A DNA stretch of 64,000 nt from CBDCUW01 sp963734865 (lineage in GTDB: Bacteria; Planctomycetota; Planctomycetia; Pirellulales; Pirellulaceae). The notes beneath the pieces were generated by a model. That model worked only from the letters and a program-made list of their open reading frames with translations, ran no database searches and was not told where the DNA came from. Positions 16,393 to 26,348 of this stretch are shown here, in pieces (position 1 is the first letter of the stretch; each line of letters starts with the position of its first letter). A program made the translations under genes and the position numbers. The stretch is taken from assembly GCA_963734865.1 (NCBI GenBank), contig CAVTIV010000019.1, positions 1,240,001 to 1,304,000 of the forward strand, given 5' to 3'.

Positions 16393-19320
16393 TCATTCCC
16401 CTTGGTGAATCGGAACGGAGGACTGGGCTGCATCATCCGTGCCAAAGGAACTTCGATATCCTCGCTGCGGACCCAGCCGATGTGGTTGCCGGCCGTGCGA
16501 ACCTGTGTCCAATCGCCTCGTTCGGCCAGCACCTCGATCCGCTGGCCTTGTGCGGCGTTGATGGAAAACACCTTATCGAATTGCTCACCGTCGCCGGCAT
16601 GCAGACCCACATTGTCTGCCACGATCACCCCATCCAACTTGTTCATGGTGTCAGTTTCGGTAAGAACCACCGAACCGAGCGAAACGATCAAGATCAACAG
16701 TGGTATGGCAGCAATTCGCCAGACGGGGAAACGAGGACCGGCAGTTCGAGCAATTAGCAGCCCCCAGAACGTTAACGATGCGATCGCCAGCGTCCAGGCC
16801 AACCATCGCATGCCGACGAACTGGACAACGGTGTCGTTCGCGGATCGCAATCGCTGTGCGAACGATCCTGTCGCAATATCGGTCACGGTCGACGGCTGGT
16901 CTTGGACTCGCGAGTTGGCGAATCGCAGATTTGCAAGTACCTGTTGGTTGCGCGGATTCAGTTGTCTTGCCCGTTCGTAGTTGGCGATCGCTCGGCCAAG
17001 TTCTCCGCTTTGCAAATACGCATTGCCGAGATTCGCATACAACTCACTGTTTTGAATCCCGCTGTCGACAAGCAGCTGATATTTGCCGGCAGCCGTTTCG
17101 AACAGTTCTTTCGCATCGGCGGAATTGGTCTCTTCCAGCGCGGTCGCTTGTACATACGTCTGGCTAGCCTCCTTGAGGATCGTTTCCTGTTGAGTGGTCG
17201 ATAACGCGACCGCTTCCGAGGCCCCGACGCTAGGAGCAGACAGCGCGATCGCTACCGCCAACGGCAGTCCCAGCGACCGAGCGACCGTACCCCCGACTGA
17301 CGCTTTCGCCGCGCGACCCTTCGCCAAACGCACACCTGATCGGTTCATCGCAGAGAACGACGATTCCAACTTTTCCGTCAGTGCAACCGCTTGCTGCTGA
17401 TACGCAGTGAATTCGCGCCATCCCTCTTCTGCCGAACCGGGCGCGGAAATCCCTGGAACCGCTCGCTGCAAACGTTGTAAATACGATTCCGCTTCGTTGG
17501 CGACCTCGTACATGCCAGAAACTCGCAACACGCCGATTGCACTGCTCGTGGTTGCACACGGTTTACCGCTGCGGCGAGCAATGTATTGCCGAAGTGCTTC
17601 GGCGATCGACGCCGTGTCTGCCGCACTTTCGATCGCCACCAAGCAACGCCGCTGCGCGGACTTGAAACTGGGTAACCGATCGGAGATTGAGTTGCGATAG
17701 CGGACGAGCAGTGTGGCAAGCCAAACGAGCGGCGGAGCGATGACGAACATCCACCACCATTGGCGTTCCGCCATCGGCGGATGCGAAACGAGAACGCTCC
17801 GAGCGTCGCTGTTGCTGAAGTCTGGCGTTCGTCCGCCGCCGCCTGTTGATGCGGCGTCTTCTCGATCGCCGCTGGTTCTTGAATTGCCGACAATCGCATC
17901 AAGGGCGAGCGATTCGGATTTGTTGACCGTGATCGCGATCGGCCGACTGCTCACCGTTTTATAGGATTCCGTGTCGGGATCAAAAAAACTGAATCGGATC
18001 GCCGGAATCTCGGTGATCCCTTCGCGTCGGGGGCGAATCGTCGTCGAGAAGACTTTGGTTTCGTCCTTGACGAAGCCCGCCAGTGACTCGTCGGCGACCT
18101 TGAAATCGGCGGTCAGGGATGGCAATTCGGACAGCGGAGGCGCTTGCACCAACTCCATCGGTCCGTCACCGGCGATGCCGATGTTCAGCGTGATGGGGTC
18201 GCCCGCATCGACGGTTGTGGGCGTCGCTTGAGTGACGATTTCATAGCGACCGACCGCACCGCGATAGTCGGCCGGGCGGCCGGCCGTAGGTACCGGGACG
18301 ACTTGCGTTGAATCAACGACCGCGTCGCCAACGATCGGGCGCGCGCGAGGAAACCGTCAAACGATTCCCGAATGGAGAAGCAAAGAAATCGTCGTCCAAC
18401 ATGCGCGATAGTGGTGAACGACCGCCGAATGGATCGCCGCCAAAAGAACGATCATCAAAGAAACTACCCATGGGCGATCGTGACTTGCGGATCGCCGTCG
18501 GATAGTTGACGACGATCTGGACGTCGTCCGCATCGATCGTGCCGGGACGTTTGGGATAGACCGTGGCGTTGATTTCGTACAGATAATAGCTCCGCTCGTT
18601 GCCATGGCCGTCGTCACGTAAGACTTCATGCCCAGCCGGTATCTGGTTATTCTTGGCGAGTTCGTTGATGCGATCTGCGAATCCGCCCCACGAGGTCTGA
18701 TCGGATATCATTTGCCACATGTCACCTTCGGACAGCGTCAAATCGTGGTCTCGGTCACGATACGGCTTGAGCCAAATCTTTAATGTCAAATCGAGTGGTT
18801 GTCCGACAAACACTTTCTCCTTACCACCTTCGATTTCCACGAACAGCAAGTCACCCGTTTCGCTCTTGGTCACGACAAAACGGAGGGGCTCTGTGCTGAC
18901 GGATCGACCATCGACATTCATCGTCAAGGAAGGAATCTGGAAACTGCCAGCGCGGCGAGGCATGATCTGATACTGCATCGTGACGGTGCGGCTTTCACTG
19001 CGGCGTCCATTGATGATCGTGATCTTCCTGCTCTGCGACGGTTTACCGACAGATCGAATATCGCAACCGTCAATTTCCGGGATCGCAGGTTGCCCATAGT
19101 CAACCGCATCCACGATCGAGATTTGCAAGATGATCGGCACTCCGACGTACGTCTCGCGACTCGACAGTCGAGCGTCGACGTTGGCCGCCCATGTGTTACT
19201 TCCCATTCCACAAACCAGGACGGCAAGTGCGCTCCATGCCAAATTCGCTTTTCGGGTTTTCATCGATTTTGCCTTGCTGGCTGATTTTCGTTGTGGTCGG
19301 GGTTCTTGCTCACCAGTCAC
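16389..19320 (-). CDS. batD: BatD-TPR-SH3 fusion protein, one frameshift
   Basis: Two ORFs (19320 to about 18345, and about 18345 to 16389) read as one protein of about 975 residues. The first has a signal peptide (probable start MKTRKANLAWSALAVLVCG at 19263) and BatD-type beta-sandwich repeats (ETYVGVPIILQISIVDAVDY, KVFVGQPLDLTLKIWLKPY). The second continues them, then has a membrane helix (WWWMFVIAPPLVWLATLLV) and a helical segment. Next comes a TPR block (NSELYANLGNAYLQSGELGR), two more helices and a C-terminal bacterial SH3-like domain (VGLHAGDGEQFDKVFSI). So BatD and BatE-like parts are fused. The frameshift falls in a GCGCGCG run. BatD proteins act outside the membrane with the VWA proteins BatA and BatB. 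Its stop overlaps the M50 protease start. Confidence 0.8.
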
Positions 19321-20627
19321 GGTCGACTCTCACGTGACGACTCCGTTTCACTTCTTCTTGTTGCATCCGGCGGAGCATGTCGCGGTCGCGTACGGCCTGC
19401 AGCATTTTGAGTGCTTCTTCTCTGGTCATCAATTCTTCTTTGGCGTTCGTTTCAGCGATCGCCGCCGCAGCGTTTTCGTTGCCGTTTTCGTCTTGCTCGC
19501 CGACAGCGGATAACTCGCCCGAGGGAACGGTTTGTTGCTCGGTTTGGTCATCTTGGTCGCTCGATGCCTCGGGTTGCGATTGTTCCGGCTGCATTTCGCG
19601 ACGATCCGCGCGGGGAGTTTTCGATTGCTGTTGATCTTGTTGCTGTTGATCTTGCTGTTGCTGGTCTTGCTGCTGCTGTTGATCTTGCTGCTGTTGATCT
19701 TGCTGCTGTTGATCTTGCTGCTGTTGATCTTGCTGCTGTTGATCTTGTCTGTTGTTGATCTTGCTGCTGTTGATCTTGCTGTTGCTGATCTTGCTGCTGC
19801 TGGTCTTGCTGCTGCTGGTCTTGCTGCTGTTGATCTTGCTGCTGTTGATCTTGCTGCTGTTGGTCTTGTTGCTGTTGGTCTTGTTGCTGTTGGTCTTGTT
19901 GCTGTTGGTCTTGTTGCTGTTGATCTTGTTGCTGTTGGTCTTGTTGCTGTTGGTCTTGTTGCTGTTGGTCTTGTTGCTGTTGGTCTTGTTGCTGTTGGTC
20001 TTGTTGCTGTTGGTCTTGTTGCTGTTGGTCTTGTTGCTGTTGGTCTTGTTGCTGGTGTCGTTGCTGTTGGTCTTGTTGCTGTTGGTCTTGTTGCTGTTGG
20101 TCTTGTTGCTGTTGATCTTGTTGCTGCTCGAGGTTTCTCAGCAGTTCCCCCGCCAATTCGATGTTCGCCCGCGCGTCGACATTGTTCGGGTTTCCCCGCA
20201 AGGAGCCACGGTAGTGCGAGATCGCTTCGCGCAGTGTCTGAATCGCCGCTGGCTTGTCCTGCTGGGCCACTTGCAGGGCTTCGGCATAGAGACAGTTGCC
20301 GAGGTTGTAGCGACTGTTTGAGGCCAACAACGAATCACTTGAAGCGGCAGCCTCGGTGAATCGCGCCTTGGCAGCCTCGATGTCACCCTTTCGGAATTGG
20401 GCGACGGCCAGGTTGTAATTCAACTCGTCGCGGTTGCTTTTCGTTGGTTGAATCTGCCGGTAGCCGTCAATGGCTTCGTCAAGTTTACCCTCACGCACCA
20501 TCTCGTTGGCGATGTTGATACGGCTGGCCGATTCGATCTCGTTCGATGGCGATTGGGCCATCGCGGTTGCCGAATAGAAGCTGGCAATCAGGGATAAAAC
20601 GAGCAGGGTTTGCGGATTGCGGTTCAT
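19310..20627 (-). CDS. BatC/E-like TPR protein with Gln-rich repeat tract
   Basis: A signal peptide (LVLSLIASFYSATAMAQ) is followed by about three TPR repeats (residues 35-165: IANEMVREGKLDEAIDGYRQ, ELNYNLAVAQFRKGDIEAAK, SRYNLGNCLYAEALQ). A tract of about 34 DQQQQ-type units then spans 19625-20135. After the tract an acidic, Gln-rich segment (QPEQSQPEASSDQDDQTEQQ) leads to a conserved tail, LMTREEALKMLQAVRDRDM, typical of BatC-type proteins. The tail is in another frame because one unit at 19745-19760 has 16 instead of 15 nt. If that extra base is real, the product ends in a shifted ARS-rich tail and the conserved end is lost. It lies 12 nt after batB and abuts the BatD fusion. Confidence 0.75.
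19625..20135 (-). repeat. 15-nt minisatellite encoding DQQQQ
   Basis: About 34 units of 15 nt (plus strand form ttgctgctgttgatc with variants ending ggtc) lie in tandem. Exceptions are an 18-nt unit at 19667-19684, a 16-nt unit at 19745-19760 and a 12-nt unit at 20061-20072. All but the 16-nt unit keep the frame. The variants fall in two blocks, gctgctgttgatc-type near the low coordinates and gttgctgttggtc-type near the high ones, as expected for expansion by slippage. Confidence 0.9.
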
Positions 20628-20639
20628 GGTTTCTTTCCC

Positions 20640-21743
20640 TTACGCAGCTTGTTTTTCTGCGACGACCGTGCGTCTTGGTATCGGTGGTGATGCCACATTC
20701 TTGGTTGCGATGATTCGCTTAAGGTTCTGTCGGTTGGCCCTGGCAGGGCGCGTCGACAAATAGACTTCCAGCAGCAGCAGCGCCAAAGCGGGCACGGCAA
20801 ACCATTGATATCTGGCGATATAGGCATTGATCTTGGCGGTCTCGAATTCCGTTTGTTCGACATTCGCGACGTAATTGTGGTAAACGTCGGCCATGTTCAC
20901 CCGTCGAGTTCCGGCGGGAATGTAAGCGCCGTTGGTTTGCTCGGCGATTTGCTGAAGCACTGGACCATTCATCTTGGACCACACCTGTTGCCCTTGGTAT
21001 TGCACGAAGCGACCACTTTGTGATCCGGTTTCGGGGATCCGTGCACCCTGGTCCATGTCACCCAGACCGACGGTGAAGATGCGGATACCTTGTTCGTCGT
21101 ACAGCTTCTTTGCGACTTCGACTGGTTGGCTCTCCTGGTCCTCGCCGTCGGTGAACAGAACGATCGCTTTGTGTTGGTTGGTCTTGCTGAGGAAGCCGTT
21201 GGCCGCCGCCGCAATCGCGTCACCCAGTCGAGATCCGCCGCTGCGGACCGTATGGGGTCCGACAGCATCGAGCGTCTGTTTGAAGTCTTCGTAATGGCTG
21301 GTCAGCGGTACGGATTGCCGCGTACCGCCGGCAAACGCGACCAAGCCGACACGATCACCGGCCATCTCGTCGACCATGTCCTTGATCTGTTGTTTGGCGC
21401 GAGTCAAACGGTTTGGCGAAGCATCTTCGGCCAACATACTGCGTGAGACGTCCAGCACGAACATCACTTCGATTCCCTTTTGAGGCACTTCACGCCAAGT
21501 TTTTCCCCAGCGGATGTCGGTCAGCGCGATCGCTAGCAATCCGAGGCTGAGCGAAACAAGGATCGCCGACATCCAGTGACGTGTGTCCTCGCCCGCGGAC
21601 ACGATCTGTTTACGACGGTTCGCAGCGGCAAATCGGTGCGCGGCGCGTCGTCGCGCCACGACCGCCCATCCCGTCAAAAGCAACCCGACCGCAACAACGG
21701 CGAGTAGGTACAGGCTGTTTGGGTTTCCGACTTGAATATCCAT
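20640..21743 (-). CDS. batB: BatB-like von Willebrand factor A protein
   Basis: About 367 residues from the ATG at 21743, which follows AAAGGAAC; the ORF opens earlier at 21821 without a site. Two N-terminal membrane helices (LYLLAVVAVGLLLTGWAVV and SAILVSLSLGLLAIALT) precede the VWA domain. Its metal-binding MIDAS motif is complete: D-x-S-x-S in FVLDVSRSM, Thr region VAFAGGTRQSVPLT and Asp in VLFTDGEDQ. A C-terminal helix (WFAVPALALLLLEVYL) closes it, the usual BatA/BatB layout. The protein should present the VWA domain to partners such as the TPR and BatD proteins encoded next to it. It is 87 nt after batA and 12 nt before the TPR gene. Confidence 0.88.
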   Translation of the reverse strand: MDIQVGNPNSLYLLAVVAVGLLLTGWAVVARRRAAHRFAAANRRKQIVSAGEDTRHWMSAILVSLSLGLLAIALTDIRWGKTWREVPQKGIEVMFVLDVSRSMLAEDASPNRLTRAKQQIKDMVDEMAGDRVGLVAFAGGTRQSVPLTSHYEDFKQTLDAVGPHTVRSGGSRLGDAIAAAANGFLSKTNQHKAIVLFTDGEDQESQPVEVAKKLYDEQGIRIFTVGLGDMDQGARIPETGSQSGRFVQYQGQQVWSKMNGPVLQQIAEQTNGAYIPAGTRRVNMADVYHNYVANVEQTEFETAKINAYIARYQWFAVPALALLLLEVYLSTRPARANRQNLKRIIATKNVASPPIPRRTVVAEKQAA

Positions 21744-21830
21744 GGGATGTTCCTTTGATTGTCTTCTTTCGCTCCGCGAAAAACTGTCTTTAGGTTCTCG
21801 CAACACACCTTCGCGGATCAAAAGGCAGCA

Positions 21831-22901
21831 CTATGCCAATTGTCGCAGCCATGTTTGCTGAATCAACAGTCGTGCCGCGAGCAACACAAAGGCGATCAGC
21901 AACAATGGCGGGACGGTGATCCAAGGGGCCGTGTAAGGTTGCACCGCGAGTTCTCGATAGTCGACGAAATGCCGTGCTTCGACTTTGGTCTTTTCCAGTT
22001 GGTCGATCTCAGCGTAGATGTTGGCCAGCGAATCGGTGTCGGTCGCTCGGAAGTATTTGCCACCGGTGATCGACGCAACCTTTTCGAGTGTTGCTTCATC
22101 GATATTGACCGGCATCCACTCGAGCGATTGCCGACCGAACACATCGGTCACCGGCACCGGTGCCTGACCCTTGGTGCCGACGCCGATCGTGTAGATCTTG
22201 ATACCCAACGTTTGAGCCAATTCGGCGGCTTGAGTCGGATTCAGTTCCCCTGCGTTATTCTCGCCATCGGTCAGCAAGATGATCACTTTGCTTTTCACCT
22301 TTTGCTTTTGCCTGGCGTCCAACGCATTGAGCTTTTCGACGGCCAGCGAGATCGCATCGCCGATCGCCGTGCCGTCCTCGCTGCGATTGCGGACGATTTG
22401 CTCACTATTCAATTGCGAGACCAGGAACGCATGGTCGAGCGTCGGCGGTGTCTCACCATCGGCATAACCGGCGAACGTGATCAGTCCCACCAGATCACTG
22501 AACCGGCCATCGAGATCTTTGTCGCCGGTGACGAAGTTACTCGCTACCTTCTTGATCGCCGTCAATCGATCGACCGGTTCTCCGCCGACCTGAAAGTCCA
22601 TCGCCTGCATGCTGCCGCTGCGGTCGACGACCATTTCGATGGCGATCCCTTCGCTGTCGGCAATCGTTTGTTCGCGACCTTCGCGCGGACGAGCCACCGC
22701 GATGATCAAAAAGGCGATCGCGGCTAGTGTCAACGCGCCGGGCAACCAGGTCATTCGCTGTCGCAATGTGGGACGGATCTGTTTCGCCAATTTCACACTA
22801 CTGAACCGCACGGCAGACCGGCGTCGTGGTGCAAACAATCGCCACGCCATCCAAGGCACCAACAACAACAATAGAAAATACCAGGGTGAATAGAACATCA
22901 T
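21831..22901 (-). CDS. batA: BatA-like von Willebrand factor A protein
   Basis: A 356-residue protein. It has an N-terminal helix (YFLLLLLVPWMAWRLF) with the short Arg-rich BatA segment APRRRSAVRFSS, and a second helix (LPGALTLAAIAFLIIAVA). The VWA domain has an intact MIDAS motif (D-x-S-x-S in MVVDRSGSM, Thr in LITFAG region, Asp in ILLTDGENN). A C-terminal helix (WITVPPLLLIAFVLLAARLL) completes the fold. Its ATG overlaps the stop of the BatD-like gene upstream by 4 nt, so they are co-translated. Bat proteins work with MoxR AAA ATPases in envelope stress tolerance; that is family knowledge, and the local context fits it well. Confidence 0.9.
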   Translation of the reverse strand: MMFYSPWYFLLLLLVPWMAWRLFAPRRRSAVRFSSVKLAKQIRPTLRQRMTWLPGALTLAAIAFLIIAVARPREGREQTIADSEGIAIEMVVDRSGSMQAMDFQVGGEPVDRLTAIKKVASNFVTGDKDLDGRFSDLVGLITFAGYADGETPPTLDHAFLVSQLNSEQIVRNRSEDGTAIGDAISLAVEKLNALDARQKQKVKSKVIILLTDGENNAGELNPTQAAELAQTLGIKIYTIGVGTKGQAPVPVTDVFGRQSLEWMPVNIDEATLEKVASITGGKYFRATDTDSLANIYAEIDQLEKTKVEARHFVDYRELAVQPYTAPWITVPPLLLIAFVLLAARLLIQQTWLRQLA

Positions 22902-23893
22902 TTGTTCTCCGTCGCGTCTGGTGTAGGTGTCTTCGCCTCGGTCTGGTCCGAGATCTGCTGGATCAACTCTCTTGAGTCACGGATCACACTTTGCAGTCCT
23001 GTTTGCGAGAGATCGAGGCCCGCAAACTTTGCCTTGTCAGCCAAATGGAACAACGCGTTGAGACTCATGGCGATTTGCGGACCGACCAGCTCACGCGACT
23101 CAATGACCTGCACCAGCTCCTGTGCCGTTCGTCCGGATTCTGCAATGGCAAACTGTAACAGCAGATATTCGCGGACGATCTTGGACAGTTCCATCGAGAC
23201 CGCTTCACTGGTCGCGGGCGGCGAATCAGCCGATGGCGAATCAACCGCCTGGCCCAGTTGATCAAGTTGCTGGAAGGCCCATTCTTTTGGCGTGAGCCAT
23301 TGGTTTCGCCGCGATACGAAAGCTCCGGCCGCCGTCAAGAATCCGATCCCGGCAACGCTGCCGAGCACCCACCACGCCCATGCGTTGGATCTTGTCTCGG
23401 GTACCGCCACGTCGACCACGGATTGGATATCACGGAACTGGGTCGGGTCGCTGCGGTCTTCCAACACGCTGACGACGCGAACAGGAATCGAATCGGATCG
23501 GATGACTTTTGATCCGCCGGCACCTGTTACCTGGATCTCGATCGGCGGGATGCTCAGATCACCGGTGACAATGCTTTCCAGCATCATTCGCCGCGTCCAG
23601 GTGCGTGCGTCGGATGTGCTGCCATCGGGAATGTCGAACAGGTCTTGGGTGTCAAGCACGTCGAACTGGCCGAGCTGTCCGTCCCAGGATGGAAAGACCA
23701 CTTTCGCACCCGTCGGAGCCGTCACCGTGATTTCCAACGAGAACGGCTGGGCGACTTGCACCGACGACGTCGACACCCGGGCCACCACATCGGAGGCCTG
23801 TACGGCCGCCGCGGGAATGAAACTCACCAGCGCAATCGCCGCAACGAGCAAAAACCGGTTCGCCGATCGATTACGGAGAGGAATCGGGGTCAT
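22898..23893 (-). CDS. BatD-like membrane protein (DUF4381-type arrangement)
   Basis: About 331 residues from the ATG at 23893 (MTPIPLRNRSANRFLLV); the longer ORF from 23947 would overlap the previous gene further. A signal anchor (LLVAAIALVSFIPAAAVQA) is followed by a BatD-like beta-sandwich (SVQVAQPFSLEITVTAPTGA), a membrane helix (WWVLGSVAGIGFLTAAGAFV) and a helical cytoplasmic region. The last (IVREYLLLQFAIAESGRTAQ) is typical of proteins between DUF58 and BatA in these operons. It overlaps DUF58 upstream and batA downstream by 4 nt each (ATGA). Probably an accessory subunit of the Bat complex. Confidence 0.75.
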   Translation of the reverse strand: MTPIPLRNRSANRFLLVAAIALVSFIPAAAVQASDVVARVSTSSVQVAQPFSLEITVTAPTGAKVVFPSWDGQLGQFDVLDTQDLFDIPDGSTSDARTWTRRMMLESIVTGDLSIPPIEIQVTGAGGSKVIRSDSIPVRVVSVLEDRSDPTQFRDIQSVVDVAVPETRSNAWAWWVLGSVAGIGFLTAAGAFVSRRNQWLTPKEWAFQQLDQLGQAVDSPSADSPPATSEAVSMELSKIVREYLLLQFAIAESGRTAQELVQVIESRELVGPQIAMSLNALFHLADKAKFAGLDLSQTGLQSVIRDSRELIQQISDQTEAKTPTPDATENK

Positions 23894-24764
23894 TGTCGGG
23901 TCTCGCGTTGATGAAAGTATCGGTGCAGCGGCTCGACAATGTCGCAACCGGTTTCTAAATGGATGGGGATCAGTCGTAATCGTCGGAACAAGGTGTCTCG
24001 GGCTTCCGCTTGTTGACGGAACAAGCGAGTGAACAGATCACGATTCCTGCGACTGGCTGTGTCCAGCGTGATCACTTCGCCAGTCTCTTCGTCCTGCAAC
24101 CGCACCAGTCCCACGTTCGGCATCTCCGCTTCTCGCCGGTCCGTGATCACGACGGGAATGATGTCATGCTTTCGGCGAGCCACTTTCAGCGTCGCTTCGT
24201 AATCGCTGTCTTGGAAATCGCTGATCAAAAACACGACCGTACGACGCTTGGCAGTCCGGTTGAGATGTTCCAGCGCGCGCGCAAATTCGTGCCGGTCCCG
24301 ATCGGTTGACAATACAATAGCTCGCGGATCAGTCGCAGCACGTGCCGCGATCCCTTCCGTGGTGGGATGCGTTTCTCGATGTCGTCGGTGAAAAGCGTCA
24401 ATCCTACCCTGTCATTATTTTTGATCGCCGACATGGCCAGCATCGCACCGAGTTCCGCAACCAGTTCCCGTTTGGTTTGAACGGTCGTGCCGAGGTTCTG
24501 GGAACCACTAAGGTCGACCAGTAGATTGACGGCCAGTTCGCGTTCTTCGCGAAATAGTTTGACGTAGGGCTGGTCGCTGCGCGCGGTGACGTTCCAATCG
24601 ATGGCTCGCACATCGTCGCCGACTTGATAAGGCCGCACCTCCTCGAACTCGATTCCACGCCCCTTGAACGCCGAATGCCAGTTGCCAGCAAGCAACTCGT
24701 CGACTTTGTGCGACGTGCGTATCTGGATGCGTCGAATTTTTCGGATGATTTCGCGTGGGATCAT
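23890..24764 (-). CDS. DUF58 (VWA-like) protein, one frameshift
   Basis: Two ORFs make one protein of about 290 residues. The N-terminal part holds the DUF58 signature (GRGIEFEEVRPYQVGDDVRA, IDWNVTARSDQPYVKLF). A degenerate VWA domain follows (LLVDLSGSQNLG with D-x-S-x-S, then VGLTLFTDDIE). At about 24281, in a GCGCGCGC run, one base seems missing: NLRA then continues in the other frame as ALEHLNRTAKRR with VVFLISDFQDSDYE. DUF58 proteins are soluble partners of MoxR ATPases. The gene lies 92 nt after moxR and overlaps the next gene by 4 nt. The break at a GC run, with conserved sequence on both sides, argues for a sequencing error. Confidence 0.82.
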
Positions 24765-24856
24765 GGAATGGATTCTTTTGCGGTTATTTCATATTGCAAC
24801 CGTCGCCGCGCCTGATCAACCGGTGAGTCACCGGTAACCCAGGCCAGGGAGTTGTC

Positions 24857-25864
24857 TTACGGTGTTGGAATGTGAGCCAGAATTTCGCTGACGATCGATG
24901 CACTGGTGCGATCCTCCGCTTCGGCCTCATAGGTAATCATCACGCGATGGCGAAGTACGTCCAGAGCGATCTCTTTGACGTCCTGCGGAGTCACGTAGCC
25001 GCGACCGGCAAGAAACGCGTTCGCCTTTGCGGCCAATGTCAAGTTGATCGTCGCTCGTGGCGAACCGCCGAATTGAATCAAATCGCCGACGTTCAACCCG
25101 TAAGCCTCCGGCGTTCTTGTTGCCATCACCAAGTCGACGACGTAGTTTTGGATCTTCGCGTCAACGTACACCTCGTCCACCAGATCACGAGCCGACAAAA
25201 TTTCTGCCGGTGATGTCACGGCTTGAATGTCGAACTTCGCACTCGTCTTGCTCATCCTCTGCAGGATCCCCAGTTCTTCGTCGCGAGTGGGGTATTCAAC
25301 GATCACCTTCAACATAAAGCGGTCGGTTTGAGCCTCGGGAAGCTGATACGTCCCCTCTTGCTCAATCGGGTTTTGAGTCGCCATCACGAGGAACGGTTGC
25401 TCCAGTGGAAACGTTTCCGAACCAATCGTGACCTGCCGCTCCTGCATCGCTTCCAGCAATGCGCTCTGCACCTTGGCCGGGGCACGGTTGATTTCGTCGG
25501 CCAAGATCAAGTTCGAGAAAATGGGACCTTTCTGGACCACAAAGGTTTGATCTTGGGGACGGTAGACGAGGGTGCCGATCAAGTCTGCCGGCAACAGGTC
25601 CGGCGTGAACTGCAGTCGTTGGAAACCGGTATTGATCGCTCTCGCCAGACTCGACACGGCCGTCGTCTTTGCCAATCCCGGCACGCCTTCGATCAGCAAG
25701 TGCCCATTGGCCAACAAACCGATCAGCATTCGGTGAATCAGTTTCTCTTGACCCACGAGAACATGGTTGACCTGTTCGACGATCCGCCGAAACGGTTCGC
25801 TGTGGTTCTTGATTTCTTCGGTAAGCTCGGTGATCCGTTGGCGAGTGGTCGATTGACTTAACAT
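24857..25864 (-). CDS. MoxR-type AAA+ ATPase
   Basis: About 335 residues from the ATG at 25864 (MLSQSTTRQRITEL), preceded by AGGA. Walker A is GVPGLAKTT, Walker B is ILADEINRAPAKVQ, and ATQNPIEQEGTYQLPEAQTD carries sensor 1 and the arginine-finger region. FGGSPRATINL is the sensor 2 part. All motifs are complete, so it should be an active hexameric ATPase. MoxR proteins act as chaperones for VWA proteins, here DUF58, BatA and BatB, all encoded behind it on the same strand. It is the first gene of the eight-gene operon, and promoter signals should lie in the 480-nt gap shared with sulfatase 2. Confidence 0.92.
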   Translation of the reverse strand: MLSQSTTRQRITELTEEIKNHSEPFRRIVEQVNHVLVGQEKLIHRMLIGLLANGHLLIEGVPGLAKTTAVSSLARAINTGFQRLQFTPDLLPADLIGTLVYRPQDQTFVVQKGPIFSNLILADEINRAPAKVQSALLEAMQERQVTIGSETFPLEQPFLVMATQNPIEQEGTYQLPEAQTDRFMLKVIVEYPTRDEELGILQRMSKTSAKFDIQAVTSPAEILSARDLVDEVYVDAKIQNYVVDLVMATRTPEAYGLNVGDLIQFGGSPRATINLTLAAKANAFLAGRGYVTPQDVKEIALDVLRHRVMITYEAEAEDRTSASIVSEILAHIPTP

Positions 25865-26348
25865 GGCTTGTCCTGGGAAGTGGCTGCCCACAAGTGGGTA
25901 GAAAGAAAGCGTGGCGATTTCAATGTCCGAATACCTACAGCAGTAAATGTGCCAAAGCTCTCCACGGCGCGAAACCCCGAATAAGTGTTGATCATTGCGA
26001 GAAAAACGGCCGGCGATTGCGGGGTAAATTGCCCGAGTGGGGAATTTTGCCCCGCCGTCTGCCCCCCCTGCAAGCCGCTCGCCGCAGACGCTTCAGCGAG
26101 TTGCTTTTTCACGGCGATTGCCGTTGTCAACACCCCCCCCTGGGCGTTGCCCCCTAGCAGCCGGTTGGTTGTTGATTGATGCCGATCGCTCCGCGATCGT
26201 CGCGTCCAAAAACGCAACATTTGCGCCGCAAACGGCGGCGATCCCAGCACGGAATCTTGAAGATCAACAGGCTGTCCCAGTCGTCGCCGGGAATTGACCT
26301 GAGAACTGACTGCGAAGACAATGAGCTTGAAAAAACGGAAGACGCATC
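25865..26348. promoter_or_regulatory. Divergent intergenic region, moxR operon / sulfatase 2
   Basis: No gene is seen. Both flanking units start here, so their promoters must lie within it, but I see no convincing -35/-10 pair. GCGGGGTAAATT and AATTTTGCCCCGC (26019-26055) form an imperfect 12-bp hairpin. A run of nine C follows near 26131. Both could be regulatory; nothing proves it. Confidence 0.4.

Noticed and set aside
19625..20135. CRISPR array
   Set aside because: Units are contiguous 15-mers without spacers and encode DQQQQ in frame.
19532..20359. Plus-strand ORF rich in Leu/Val repeats across the minisatellite
   Set aside because: It is the antisense reading of the DQQQQ tract, and the minus-strand TPR gene explains the DNA.
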